The notes under the pieces are model-generated. The model searched no databases and had not been told where the DNA came from. It saw only the letters and a list, made by a program, of their open reading frames with translations. From contig PCYF01000019.1 of NCBI GenBank assembly GCA_002762915.1, positions 15,568 to 22,708 on the forward strand: a DNA stretch of 7,141 nt. The letters are read 5' to 3'. The position numbers and the translations under genes were made by a program. Below are positions 1 through 5,218 of this stretch, one piece after another. Within the stretch, counting starts at the first letter, position 1; every line of letters begins with the position of its first letter. This stretch comes from Candidatus Woesearchaeota archaeon CG10_big_fil_rev_8_21_14_0_10_32_9 (GTDB taxonomy: Archaea; Nanobdellota; Nanobdellia; Woesearchaeales; 21-14-0-10-32-9).

Positions 1-167
1 TGCTGTTCATCACGACTAAGATCAAATCTGTCTGCAGGATAACCAACAACCTTAGGGTTTTCTTCCGAAATAACCAATTTGTATTCTTTATTTGCAATAG
101 AATCATAACGAGAATATCTATCATCTTCACTTAGCTTATCCTGAGTAATACATACTTCTTCAGCCAC
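1..167 (-). CDS. Unknown protein, 5' part only (runs off the left edge)
   Basis: An open minus-strand frame enters from the left edge and covers 55 codons up to a GTG at 165-167, which I take as the start. An in-frame stop lies just upstream (183-185), and there is no ATG between it and the coding part. The GTG sits about 28 bases downstream of a TATA-like box, the same spacing as for the other genes here, which supports it. The visible residues are hydrophilic, rich in Asp, Glu, Lys and Tyr (e.g. DRYSRYDSIANKEYKLVISE), with no signal peptide or membrane segment. I do not recognise the family. It appears to be the first member of the cassette array seen here, with core site S0 (236-254) lying upstream of its promoter. 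Coding status is fairly sure; function is unknown. Confidence 0.6.
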   Translation of the reverse strand, partial: MAEEVCITQDKLSEDDRYSRYDSIANKEYKLVISEENPKVVGYPADRFDLSRDEQ

Positions 168-190
168 AATATACCAAGAACCTTAGACAA

Positions 191-203
191 AGATATAAAG
201 TTT
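191..203 (-). promoter_or_regulatory. TATA-box promoter of the left partial gene
   Basis: On the minus strand this reads AAACTTTATATCT, a good archaeal TATA-like element centred about 28-30 bases before the GTG start. Transcription would begin almost at the start codon, giving a leaderless message. Confidence 0.5.
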
Positions 204-235
204 ACTTAAGAATAAACACAAAATGATGAAGTTCA

Positions 236-254
236 TATAATCGCATTTAAATAG
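236..254 (+). repeat. Core site S0 (degenerate copy of the shared 19-base core)
   Basis: TATAATCGCATTTAAATAG matches core G (6391-6409) at 13 of 19 positions, including ATAATCGC and TTAAA. It lies between two genes in the same orientation as the other cores. It is the weakest copy; position and orientation, more than sequence, support it. Confidence 0.5.
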
Positions 255-298
255 ACCTGTACAAAGAGAACAAGAAAACAATTTACGAAATAGCAACA

Positions 299-952
299 TT
301 ATGTCTTTCTAGATTTCTTAATTAAAAATCTAATTAAAAATACAAGTCCAATAATTACTGTGATTGAACCTACAAATAGTAGAATTAATTGCTCAAAATT
401 ATATCTTTCCATTATACTTACAAATAATGATTTTTCTTTGTAAGTTAATTTGACAACACACCCATTTGGAGGGACTGCTTGACAAGCTGTATTATGCTCA
501 CAATCAGATAATTTTAAATAAACTGTCCAATCCGCATATCTAGTTACATTATCATATCTTTCACAATCACATTTATCAGCATTGATTTCTTCAACTCGAT
601 TTTGAAAATTTATGTATTCTGAAGAGGATTGTTTTTCAATATAAATAGCACTAAAACCATAATGTTCTTTATTGAATTGATTGATCACATTTCTGAAAAT
701 TTGCTGTTCATCTTCAGATAAAACTAAATTATCACAATTTGCATATTCTGACTCCGGTTTATTGTTGATAAATTCAATAATATCTACATTAGAAGAAAGA
801 TTTTCATTATCAGAAGTAAAATAGCATTTATTCAATTCGGATGTTCTAATAGAAAAATATGGAAATGGAGTAATACTACAAGCAAAAATTTGTGGCACAA
901 TAAATAAAATCATAACTAAAAATAAGGTTATTATAAAAAACTTTTTAATCAT
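299..952 (-). CDS. Cys-rich secreted protein with C-terminal membrane anchor
   Basis: 217 residues, family not recognised. The N-terminus is a classical export signal: two lysines, then a hydrophobic run to about residue 24, ending at IFAC; Cys25 could be a weak lipobox cysteine or follow a signal peptidase site. The middle, about 26-185, is hydrophilic and holds cysteines at 25, 43, 73, 128, 130, 151, 157 and 165, eight in all, which would allow disulfides outside the cell. A hydrophobic segment at about 189-211 followed by KKSRKT predicts a C-terminal anchor with a basic cytoplasmic tail. The protein should therefore be displayed on the outer face of the membrane. The ATG lies 27 bases from a TATA-like box. 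The gene is alone in its transcription unit. Topology is well supported; function is unknown. Confidence 0.75.
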   Translation of the reverse strand: MIKKFFIITLFLVMILFIVPQIFACSITPFPYFSIRTSELNKCYFTSDNENLSSNVDIIEFINNKPESEYANCDNLVLSEDEQQIFRNVINQFNKEHYGFSAIYIEKQSSSEYINFQNRVEEINADKCDCERYDNVTRYADWTVYLKLSDCEHNTACQAVPPNGCVVKLTYKEKSLFVSIMERYNFEQLILLFVGSITVIIGLVFLIRFLIKKSRKT

Positions 953-973
953 ATTTTTATTTAAATTATGATA

Positions 974-985
974 CTTTATTAAGTT
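974..985 (-). promoter_or_regulatory. TATA-box promoter of the surface protein gene
   Basis: Minus strand reads AACTTAATAAAG, centred about 27 bases before the ATG at 952. The promoter of the next gene (1678-1689) is very similar in sequence and spacing, so the two may be expressed alike. Confidence 0.5.
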
Positions 986-1016
986 TTCTTTTTAAATTGG
1001 CCTAGTAGAAAGTTTC

Positions 1017-1035
1017 CTTAATTGCTTTTATGTGG
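1017..1035 (+). repeat. Core site S1
   Basis: CTTAATTGCTTTTATGTGG matches core B (2884-2902) at 15 of 19 positions, in the same orientation and also in the gap between two genes. The G of GTTA is replaced by T. It is followed by a small hairpin, CTACAAGTAG (1041-1050). Confidence 0.6.
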
Positions 1036-1080
1036 AAAGACTACAAGTAGACCGATCGAAGAGAGAAAGTAGTGGAACGT

Positions 1081-1656
1081 TTAAAGATTAAATATAACTT
1101 CATTTAACTTAGTGATGTATTCTTTTTGAGAAATTTCATGTTTAGCACCAGCCACTATGAGTAATTCAGAATTCCTAATTCTTTTATTTGCATCATTCAC
1201 TCGCACATACACTTCTCGCGATTCTTTTTCACCTGCAATTAAAAGGGTTTTACAACTAATATTTTTGGCTAATTCTTGGAATGAAAATCTTTTCAAATCG
1301 GCTATTCTTTTTTTGCCAACCATATTTATCCACGATTTTTTCAAAGATTTCAAATCCTCTTTGAAATATGGAGACAATGAACACAAAAAAAGCATCTTTG
1401 GTTTTAGTTTAATCGTAGAAATAAATGCAATCATGGCGCCGAATGAAAAACCAAATATGTAAACTTCATCGCTTTTTTTATGTGATAGTTGACAAAAAAA
1501 TTCATCAATATAATCACTCATCACGTTATATTTCCAAGTTATTTTTATAGGAACAACCTTGAAATCTTTTGATTTGAAAGATTTTATTGCCCGTTGATAG
1601 CCTTTAAGATTAACTGTCTCCGTAAAACCAGGAATTATATAAATTACTTTACTCAT
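1081..1656 (-). CDS. Small alpha/beta hydrolase
   Basis: 191 residues, about the size of the short single-domain alpha/beta hydrolases. The N-terminus gives a first strand and oxyanion loop, IYIIPGF (5-11). The nucleophile elbow GFSFGA lies at 69-74 with Ser71 as the predicted nucleophile. A late strand, TLLIAGEKE, offers Glu143 or Glu145 where the family usually has an acidic residue, and His173 in AGAKHE completes the triad. No signal peptide is present, so the enzyme should be cytoplasmic. The substrate cannot be told; the family includes esterases, thioesterases and peptidases. The cap region between residues 95 and 130 is short and basic. The ATG fits a TATA-like box 28 bases upstream. 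Fold assignment is confident; specificity is open. Confidence 0.85.
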   Translation of the reverse strand: MSKVIYIIPGFTETVNLKGYQRAIKSFKSKDFKVVPIKITWKYNVMSDYIDEFFCQLSHKKSDEVYIFGFSFGAMIAFISTIKLKPKMLFLCSLSPYFKEDLKSLKKSWINMVGKKRIADLKRFSFQELAKNISCKTLLIAGEKESREVYVRVNDANKRIRNSELLIVAGAKHEISQKEYITKLNEVIFNL

Positions 1657-1677
1657 AAAAGAATATATTTAGTATTA

Positions 1678-1689
1678 CTTTATTAAATT
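1678..1689 (-). promoter_or_regulatory. TATA-box promoter of the hydrolase gene
   Basis: Minus strand reads AATTTAATAAAG, centred about 28 bases before the ATG at 1656, consistent with a leaderless archaeal transcript. Confidence 0.5.
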
Positions 1690-1713
1690 TCCTATAACCC
1701 AAACAAGATTACG

Positions 1714-1732
1714 TATAACCGTTGTTATATGA
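1714..1732 (+). repeat. Core site A
   Basis: TATAACCGTTGTTATATGA. This copy is itself nearly palindromic: GTATAAC, four bases CGTT, then GTTATAT (1713-1730). It resembles a small tyrosine-recombinase crossover site more than the other copies do. The GC-rich stretch that follows (about 1731-1775) stands out against the AT-rich surroundings. Confidence 0.7.
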
Positions 1733-1794
1733 GGGTGAGCGTAACGGAGTGGAGCGAAAGCGCAGCGCCCCCTTGAGTAAATTTTGGCGCGCGT

Positions 1795-2814
1795 CTATGA
1801 TAATTTTGTTTTACCAGTATTAACAATAAGAATTTTTTTGTCTTTAGGAATTTTATTTTTTATTTGTAACAATAAACCTAAACCTGCAATACCAGAGGGC
1901 TCACATTCAAGCCCCTGATCTTTAGCAATTTTAATGGCTTTATCTAAATATTTTTCCTGAAGATTGTAAACTTCACTCATTTCTCCAGTAAGTCCAGTAT
2001 ATCTGTAAAATTTTATCCATTGTTTAGAGTAATTAGCGAAAGGCAAAAATGGAGCAAATAATTTGTCGGCTTTACTTTTTGAGTTACTTGTTGTCGCTCC
2101 CAATATAGAAGTACTTTGTAATATTTTTTTGGTACCTCTAAATCTTGGGTCTTTTCTTTTATATCCCAATTCATTTTTGATCACATTCATAATATTTTCA
2201 TAAAGTTGACCTGTTCCAAAAGGTACGAAAATAAAATCGGCATCATTGTTAATGATTTCGTAACTTAGCCAGTCGTAAAATCTAACTGTGGGGTCATAGG
2301 CTTCATTTGAAGTGATATCAAAGCCATCTTCATTATTTGTAAGCTTTAAAATATCTTCCCAAGTAAATATTTTTCTACCTAGATTTTCCAAAAAAACATT
2401 ACATCCAATTTTTTCTAAACTACTTACAATCTTCGGATTAGTTGAGGAATCCATTAAAACACGCAGGTTTGGTAAATCATATTTTTTTAATTGTGTTTGT
2501 ATGGCAAGTGCAGCCGATCCAGAACTAAGAATGGATAAAATGGGAAGTTTTTTAATTCTTCCATCTTTTTTAGAAAATAAAAACTCTTTGTAAGTCACGA
2601 CCATTTCCCAAGCCATTCTATCCTTGTGAGTTCCAGTTAGATTTTTACTTTCGTCTTTGAACCATACATTTGAAAACCCAGGTACTTCTATTTTGAATGT
2701 TGGGGTAGCAGGAAACTTTGGAGCATCAGGAGGAAATTCTGGTTTGTCGGGATCGTTTTCAGAAGCAACAACTATAGATTTCAATATTTGTTCCTCTTTT
2801 TTAGATAAAGCCAT
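1795..2814 (-). CDS. PLP-dependent fold-type II enzyme, threonine synthase-like
   Basis: 339 residues. Belongs to the PALP family (threonine synthase, threonine dehydratase, cysteine synthase). Seen motifs: KDESKNLTGTHKDR at 53-66, with Lys64 as the predicted Schiff-base lysine; SSGSAALA at 97-104, the usual SGN/SSGN-type loop after the cofactor lysine; FVPFGTGQ at 196-203, the glycine loop for the PLP phosphate; ECEPSGIAGL at 303-312; and LIVNTGKTKL near the end, like the C-terminal TGxxxK segment of threonine synthases. The family normally makes threonine from O-phosphohomoserine or carries out related eliminations and replacements; the substrate here is not certain. The asparagine of the SGN loop is replaced by Ser100, which hints at altered chemistry. 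No other threonine-pathway genes are adjacent. Class is confident. Confidence 0.88.
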   Translation of the reverse strand: MALSKKEEQILKSIVVASENDPDKPEFPPDAPKFPATPTFKIEVPGFSNVWFKDESKNLTGTHKDRMAWEMVVTYKEFLFSKKDGRIKKLPILSILSSGSAALAIQTQLKKYDLPNLRVLMDSSTNPKIVSSLEKIGCNVFLENLGRKIFTWEDILKLTNNEDGFDITSNEAYDPTVRFYDWLSYEIINNDADFIFVPFGTGQLYENIMNVIKNELGYKRKDPRFRGTKKILQSTSILGATTSNSKSKADKLFAPFLPFANYSKQWIKFYRYTGLTGEMSEVYNLQEKYLDKAIKIAKDQGLECEPSGIAGLGLLLQIKNKIPKDKKILIVNTGKTKLS

Positions 2815-2839
2815 ATTTATTAGTTTAAAAAATAAAATT

Positions 2840-2853
2840 ACTATATAAATGTT
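2840..2853 (-). promoter_or_regulatory. TATA-box promoter of the PLP enzyme gene
   Basis: Minus strand reads AACATTTATATAGT, a strong TATA-like element centred about 31 bases before the ATG at 2814. Confidence 0.6.
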
Positions 2854-2883
2854 ATTCTTTGTAGCACGCCAAAATTTATTTCA

Positions 2884-2902
2884 TTTAATCGCTGTTATGT
2901 GC
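2884..2902 (+). repeat. Core site B
   Basis: TTTAATCGCTGTTATGTGC. Its right half, GTTATGTGC (2894-2902), is complementary to GCACATAAT at the other end of the same unit (3421-3429), with one mismatch. Its left half likewise matches the left end of cassette 2 (GTTATATGA against TCATTTAAT). Confidence 0.75.
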
Positions 2903-2919
2903 CTTTTGCGAAGCAAAAG
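2903..2919. repeat. Hairpin in the insert of cassette 3
   Basis: CTTTTGC, loop GAA, GCAAAAG: a perfect seven-pair stem directly behind core B. It lacks a following T-run, so it is not a typical terminator. Hairpins sit at equivalent places behind cores C, D, E and F with different sequences, so shape rather than sequence is kept. Confidence 0.7.
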
Positions 2920-2955
2920 TCCGAGCGTAAGCGAGGAAGTATTACTCGTTCGCCC

Positions 2956-3363
2956 CTAAATGAATTCTTTTATTGCTTCTTCTAATTGTTTGGACAAATC
3001 ATCGAGGTCTTTGTAGAAAATGACTTTTTTTGTGCATGGAATTCCTGTGATCATGATTGATGGTTCTACATCTTTTTTGCAGAGTGCAATGCAAGGAATA
3101 TTGTGTTCTTGAGCCATTTGGAACTCCATTCCTACACCCATTGAAGGACTCGAAACTTCTCCTATAAACAAATCACACTTAGTAATGACATCATAAGTTC
3201 TATCATAGAATTCTCTTGGTGTTTCTTTCGAGTCCCAAAAATCAGGATATGTACCAATGACTTTATCAAAATATTTTTTACAAAGACTCATCAAATGTTT
3301 ATAGACTGGAAGGTAATCCTGGCCAAACAAATGAATTGGTCCAAATACATAAGCTGTTTTCAT
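2956..3363 (-). CDS. DNPH1/RCL-like or nucleoside 2-deoxyribosyltransferase-like protein
   Basis: 135 residues, close to the usual length of this family. The N-terminus AYVFGPIH (4-11) is the first strand and substrate loop. CDLFIGEVS (63-71) supplies Asp64 and Glu69. SPSMGVGMEFQMA (72-84) is the family signature, with Glu80 in the place of the catalytic glutamate; the near neighbour in DNPH1 is PSLGVGYELGRA. Members cleave or transfer the N-glycosidic bond of deoxynucleosides or deoxynucleoside monophosphates, and DNPH1 cleans modified dNMPs from the nucleotide pool. A hydrolase role is more likely than transfer, by motif similarity, but the exact substrate is not readable. The protein is soluble and cytoplasmic. 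The stop codon overlaps the left cassette arm by one base. Confidence 0.8.
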   Translation of the reverse strand: MKTAYVFGPIHLFGQDYLPVYKHLMSLCKKYFDKVIGTYPDFWDSKETPREFYDRTYDVITKCDLFIGEVSSPSMGVGMEFQMAQEHNIPCIALCKKDVEPSIMITGIPCTKKVIFYKDLDDLSKQLEEAIKEFI

Positions 3364-3379
3364 AATATTATAGAAGAAG

Positions 3380-3395
3380 CAATTATATTAAAAAC
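3380..3395 (-). promoter_or_regulatory. TATA-box promoter of the DNPH1-like gene
   Basis: Minus strand reads GTTTTTAATATAATTG, centred about 25 bases before the ATG at 3363 and just inside the right arm of the unit. Confidence 0.5.
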
Positions 3396-3423
3396 TTATC
3401 GGGGCGGAACGAGTAATATTGCA

Positions 3424-3442
3424 CATAATTCCTGTTAAGTCG
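3424..3442 (+). repeat. Core site C
   Basis: CATAATTCCTGTTAAGTCG, preceded by GAGTAATATTGCA. The flank GTAATATT before the core recurs at cores E and F. Behind the core, GTTAAGTCGTGC (3434-3445) is partly mirrored by GCACGAAGCGTAAC (3478-3491), so the insert is closed by an inverted repeat. Confidence 0.75.
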
Positions 3443-3447
3443 TGCGA

Positions 3448-3459
3448 GGCATTTATGCC
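3448..3459. repeat. Hairpin in the insert of cassette 4
   Basis: GGCAT, loop TT, ATGCC. A second small hairpin, GCC-TGCAA-GGC, follows at 3464-3474. Both are enclosed by CGTGC (3441-3445) and GCACG (3478-3482), giving a branched fold of about 42 bases. Confidence 0.65.
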
Positions 3460-3547
3460 GAGAGCCTGCAAGGCGTGGCACGAAGCGTAACAGAGTGAGT
3501 TCAGAATTAATTTTTGTCAAGCACAGATGTGTCTTCGAAAAACACCA

Positions 3548-4408
3548 TCAAGAACTTGGATTTTCAAATTTGGTTTCATCAAGAAGTTTTATATCTTCTA
3601 TACTAAGATTCCATCCGACAGAACACAGATTTTCTTTTAGGTGTTCAATATTTGTGGATTTAGGAATTGTGATAATGCCTTTTTTAGAAATTAGCCAATT
3701 AATAGCTATTTGTGCTTTAGTTTTATTATACTTTTTTGATAATTCATCAAGAACTGGATTGGGTTCTAATAGTAAACCTCTCTCAATCGGCCTACAGGCA
3801 ATTATAATTATATCGTTCTCTTGACAGTAAGGAATTATTTCAGATTCCATGTTAGTACAGTTTCCTTTATAATCATTATTTCTTGTAGCCAAATTATATG
3901 GTATTTGATTGGCAATTATCTTATTCTTAGAATATCTTTGAGCTTCTTTCATTTCATTTACAGAGAAATTACTCACTCCAATAAATCTAACTAATTTTTG
4001 TTCTATTAAATAATCCATTGCTTTCATAGTTTCTTCTAAAGATATTTTTGGATTTGGAGCATGAATTAAATACAAGTCTATATAATTAGTTTGTAATTTT
4101 TCTAAACTTTTTTTACAAGAAGTAATAACATCGTCATATTTTAGATTGGTCTTGAAAACTTTACTAGTAATAATTAATTTTGATCTATCTAAATCTTTAA
4201 TTGCTTTTCCGATTAACTCTTCTGTGTGACCTGCACCATATACCTCTGCTGTATCTATATGAGTATATCCTATATTAATTGCGTCTTTAATGGCTCGTAT
4301 AGATTCTTCATCACTTGATGAATCGGTTTCCATAAAACCACCCATTCCCCAAGTTCCAAGTCCCAAAACGGGAATCTTAAAATCTTTATCTAATAATTTG
4401 AATTCCAT
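3548..4408 (-). CDS. Aldo/keto reductase
   Basis: 286 residues, within the normal 270-330 range of this NAD(P)H-dependent (beta/alpha)8-barrel family, which reduces aldehydes and ketones to alcohols. All four catalytic residues are present: Asp52 and Tyr57 in HIDTAEVYG, Lys83 in IITSKV, and His116 in LYLIHAP. GVSNF (144-148) and NQIPYNL (167-173) are the usual barrel motifs, and IPKST (248-252) is the cofactor 2'-phosphate/adenine-binding loop. The order and spacing resemble the prokaryotic 2,5-diketo-gluconate/xylose reductase-like branch, but the substrate cannot be told. It is a soluble cytoplasmic enzyme. The last few residues, FENPSS, are encoded inside an inverted-repeat block of the cassette, so the C-terminus may have been shaped by the cassette end. 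Confidence 0.93.
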   Translation of the reverse strand: MEFKLLDKDFKIPVLGLGTWGMGGFMETDSSSDEESIRAIKDAINIGYTHIDTAEVYGAGHTEELIGKAIKDLDRSKLIITSKVFKTNLKYDDVITSCKKSLEKLQTNYIDLYLIHAPNPKISLEETMKAMDYLIEQKLVRFIGVSNFSVNEMKEAQRYSKNKIIANQIPYNLATRNNDYKGNCTNMESEIIPYCQENDIIIIACRPIERGLLLEPNPVLDELSKKYNKTKAQIAINWLISKKGIITIPKSTNIEHLKENLCSVGWNLSIEDIKLLDETKFENPSS

Positions 4409-4427
4409 AATATTTGATAATAATTAA

Positions 4428-4440
4428 ATGTTAATAAAAC
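4428..4440 (-). promoter_or_regulatory. TATA-box promoter of the aldo/keto reductase gene
   Basis: Minus strand reads GTTTTATTAACAT, centred about 26 bases before the ATG at 4408. An alternative, ACATTTAATTAT, lies closer (about 17 bases) and fits less well. Confidence 0.4.
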
Positions 4441-4496
4441 TTCTTATTGAAAGTCCAAGTTCCTTAGTATCACTAAAAAATTAATTCTGAATTACA

Positions 4497-4515
4497 CATA
4501 ATCTTTGTTATACTT
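4497..4515 (+). repeat. Core site D
   Basis: CATAATCTTTGTTATACTT, preceded by the right arm of cassette 4 and the bases TTACA. Same orientation as the other cores although the genes on its two sides diverge (minus on the left, plus on the right). Confidence 0.75.
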
Positions 4516-4534
4516 TTTTTCAGTCAGAAAAAAA
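4514..4534. repeat. Hairpin in the insert of cassette 5
   Basis: TTTTTTTC, loop AGTCA, GAAAAAAA: eight perfect pairs directly behind core D. Here it lies upstream of the gene's promoter, so it cannot serve as a terminator for that gene. Confidence 0.6.
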
Positions 4535-4612
4535 AGCGAAAGTCATAATAATTTAAATTTACATAAACAGAATATATGCGATTTTCGAGTATGACCGAGG
4601 CAAACAACCAGA

Positions 4613-4624
4613 AAAAATATAAGT
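4613..4624 (+). promoter_or_regulatory. TATA-box promoter of the 4646 gene
   Basis: AAAAATATAAGT, centred about 27 bases before the ATG at 4646. The sequence between box and start lacks a Shine-Dalgarno motif. Confidence 0.5.
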
Positions 4625-4645
4625 TTGACATGATATATCCTAAAT

Positions 4646-5110
4646 ATGAATCTTGAAGAGTTCAAAAATTTAATAAAATATGTTGTGAAAAATGCTAGAT
4701 TTCTGAAAGATAAATACACTAATCAAAAAGACGCACCAGTCAGTTATGCTGCCATCTTCTGTCAGAATGACCAAGAATATGAGAAATTCAGCAAACTTGT
4801 AAATCTTATTGGCACTCCAATAAATAATACACAATCTGGTTATGATTATAAGATTGAACCGATTGAGACCATTTCAGGTCCACTCAAGATTCTAAAGGTG
4901 AGAAAGCCAGATAAAACGAGACTCGAAAGAGGCGACGCTGATTTTAATGTTGATAACTATGAAAAATTTAAGAAAAAACATTTGAATCTTCCGGGCTTTA
5001 AACTAATAATACGACCAGATGATGAGATGATTGAACTCATGGAAACTGGTGCGGATGTACGTGTATATTTTTCACACCCATATGTAAATATTAGATTAGA
5101 CATAAAGTAG
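4646..5110 (+). CDS. Conserved protein of unknown function
   Basis: 154 residues, soluble, mixed alpha/beta by eye, no signal or membrane segment. The centre reads LKILKVRKPDKTRLERGDADF (about 79-99), then a helix-forming stretch, then FKLIIRPDDEMIELMETGADVRVYFSHP. I have the impression of having seen similar RKPD..R.ERGDADF proteins in archaea and small-genome bacteria without a known activity; this is memory, not a search. The dense charged motif in the middle (R, K, D, E, R, D, D) is the likeliest functional site. It is the only gene inside the array on the plus strand, and its ATG lies 27 bases behind a TATA-like box. Coding status is very likely; no function is proposed. Confidence 0.8.
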   Translation: MNLEEFKNLIKYVVKNARFLKDKYTNQKDAPVSYAAIFCQNDQEYEKFSKLVNLIGTPINNTQSGYDYKIEPIETISGPLKILKVRKPDKTRLERGDADFNVDNYEKFKKKHLNLPGFKLIIRPDDEMIELMETGADVRVYFSHPYVNIRLDIK

Positions 5111-5133
5111 ATTGTTTGCCGAGTAATATTTCA

Positions 5134-5152
5134 TATAAGCCCCGTTATACGC
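5134..5152 (+). repeat. Core site E
   Basis: TATAAGCCCCGTTATACGC, preceded by GAGTAATATTTCA. GTTATAC (5144-5150) has an exact reverse complement, GTATAAC, at 5194-5200, so the insert of cassette 6 is closed by a perfect seven-base inverted repeat beginning at the presumed crossover. Confidence 0.7.
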
Positions 5153-5169
5153 TTTTTCTACAAGAAAAA
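5153..5169. repeat. Hairpin in the insert of cassette 6
   Basis: TTTTTCT, loop ACA, AGAAAAA: a perfect seven-pair stem right behind core E, at the same place as the hairpins of cassettes 3 and 5. Confidence 0.65.
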
Positions 5170-5218
5170 ATCTCGAAATGAAATGGAGCGACAGTATAAC
5201 TCAAGACAGCGAGATATA

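Larger units (their letters stand above)
247..1027 (-). mobile_element. Candidate cassette 0 (surface protein gene)
   Basis: Unit between degenerate cores S0 and S1, holding the single gene 299-952 on the minus strand. I could not find convincing inverted arms, and both bounding cores are divergent, so this may be an old, decayed cassette or ordinary sequence next to the array. Unit ends are placed by analogy between G and TT of the GTTA motif. Confidence 0.3.
1028..1724 (-). mobile_element. Candidate cassette 1 (alpha/beta hydrolase)
   Basis: Unit between cores S1 and A. The extreme ends are complementary in part: TTATGTG on the left against CGTATAA on the right. I see no long private arm like those of cassettes 2-4 and 7. 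The structured insert at 1036-1080 lies on the left, as in the other units, and contains CTACAAGTAG. Confidence 0.45.
1725..2894 (-). mobile_element. Candidate cassette 2 (PLP enzyme) with private inverted arms
   Basis: The left arm TAAATTTTGGCGCGC (1778-1792) ends just before the stop codon. The right arm GCACGCCAAAATTTA (2864-2878) lies just upstream of the promoter. They are reverse complements at 14 of 15 positions and occur nowhere else in the window. One arm is upstream of the transcription start and the other behind the stop, so they cannot pair in one leaderless mRNA. They must act, if at all, in DNA. Confidence 0.6.
2895..3434 (-). mobile_element. Candidate cassette 3 (DNPH1-like) with private inverted arms
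   Basis: Clearest architecture in the window. Left end: GTTATGTGC, then a 37-base insert, then the arm TATTACTCGTTCGCCCC (2940-2956), which touches the stop codon. Right end: GGGGCGGAACGAGTAATATT (3401-3420) directly followed by GCACATAAT. The arms are reverse complements over 17 bases with one inserted base. The right end is thus the inverted copy of the left end without the hairpin insert. If the unit closed into a circle, the two ends would fold into a branched structure. Confidence 0.7.
3435..4507 (-). mobile_element. Candidate cassette 4 (aldo/keto reductase) with private inverted arms
   Basis: The left arm TTCAGAATTAATTTTT (3500-3515) and right arm AAAAATTAATTCTGAA (4476-4491) are perfect reverse complements over 16 bases. 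A second block, 3549-3565 against 4449-4465, pairs at 14 of 17 positions and includes the last codons of the gene. The arms are therefore longer than in the other units and reach into the reading frame. Confidence 0.68.
4508..5144 (+). mobile_element. Candidate cassette 5 (conserved unknown gene, inverted in its unit)
   Basis: Bounded by cores D and E. Arms: GGCAAACAA (4599-4607), just upstream of the promoter, and TTGTTTGCC (5112-5120), two bases behind the stop; pairing continues imperfectly outward (ATGACCGA against TCGGC..GTAAT-type flank). The structured insert is again on the left, but here that is the 5' side of the gene, because the gene is on the plus strand. Unit polarity is thus independent of gene direction. 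Confidence 0.6.

Noticed and set aside
1157..1462. Plus-strand reading frame opposite the alpha/beta hydrolase
   Set aside because: It is antisense to a gene with a clear catalytic triad and has no promoter or recognisable product.
2312..2848. Two plus-strand reading frames opposite the PLP enzyme
   Set aside because: They are shadows of a well-supported enzyme on the other strand; their residues carry no family signature.
3495..3824. Plus-strand reading frame opposite the aldo/keto reductase end
   Set aside because: Antisense to the reductase and composed of the complement of its codons; the start lies in the cassette arm.
1795..4408. Metabolic operon (PLP enzyme, nucleotide hydrolase, reductase)
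   Set aside because: Large gaps, separate promoters and recombination-like sites between the genes; no shared pathway is evident.
4514..4534. Intrinsic terminator
   Set aside because: The hairpin precedes a plus-strand gene and follows the upstream region of a minus-strand gene; no transcript is expected to end there.
5144..5200. Canonical integron attC site
   Set aside because: The paired half-sites run GTT...AAC instead of RYYYAAC...GTTRRRY, and no other gap shows the canonical order, so I kept only 'integron-like'.
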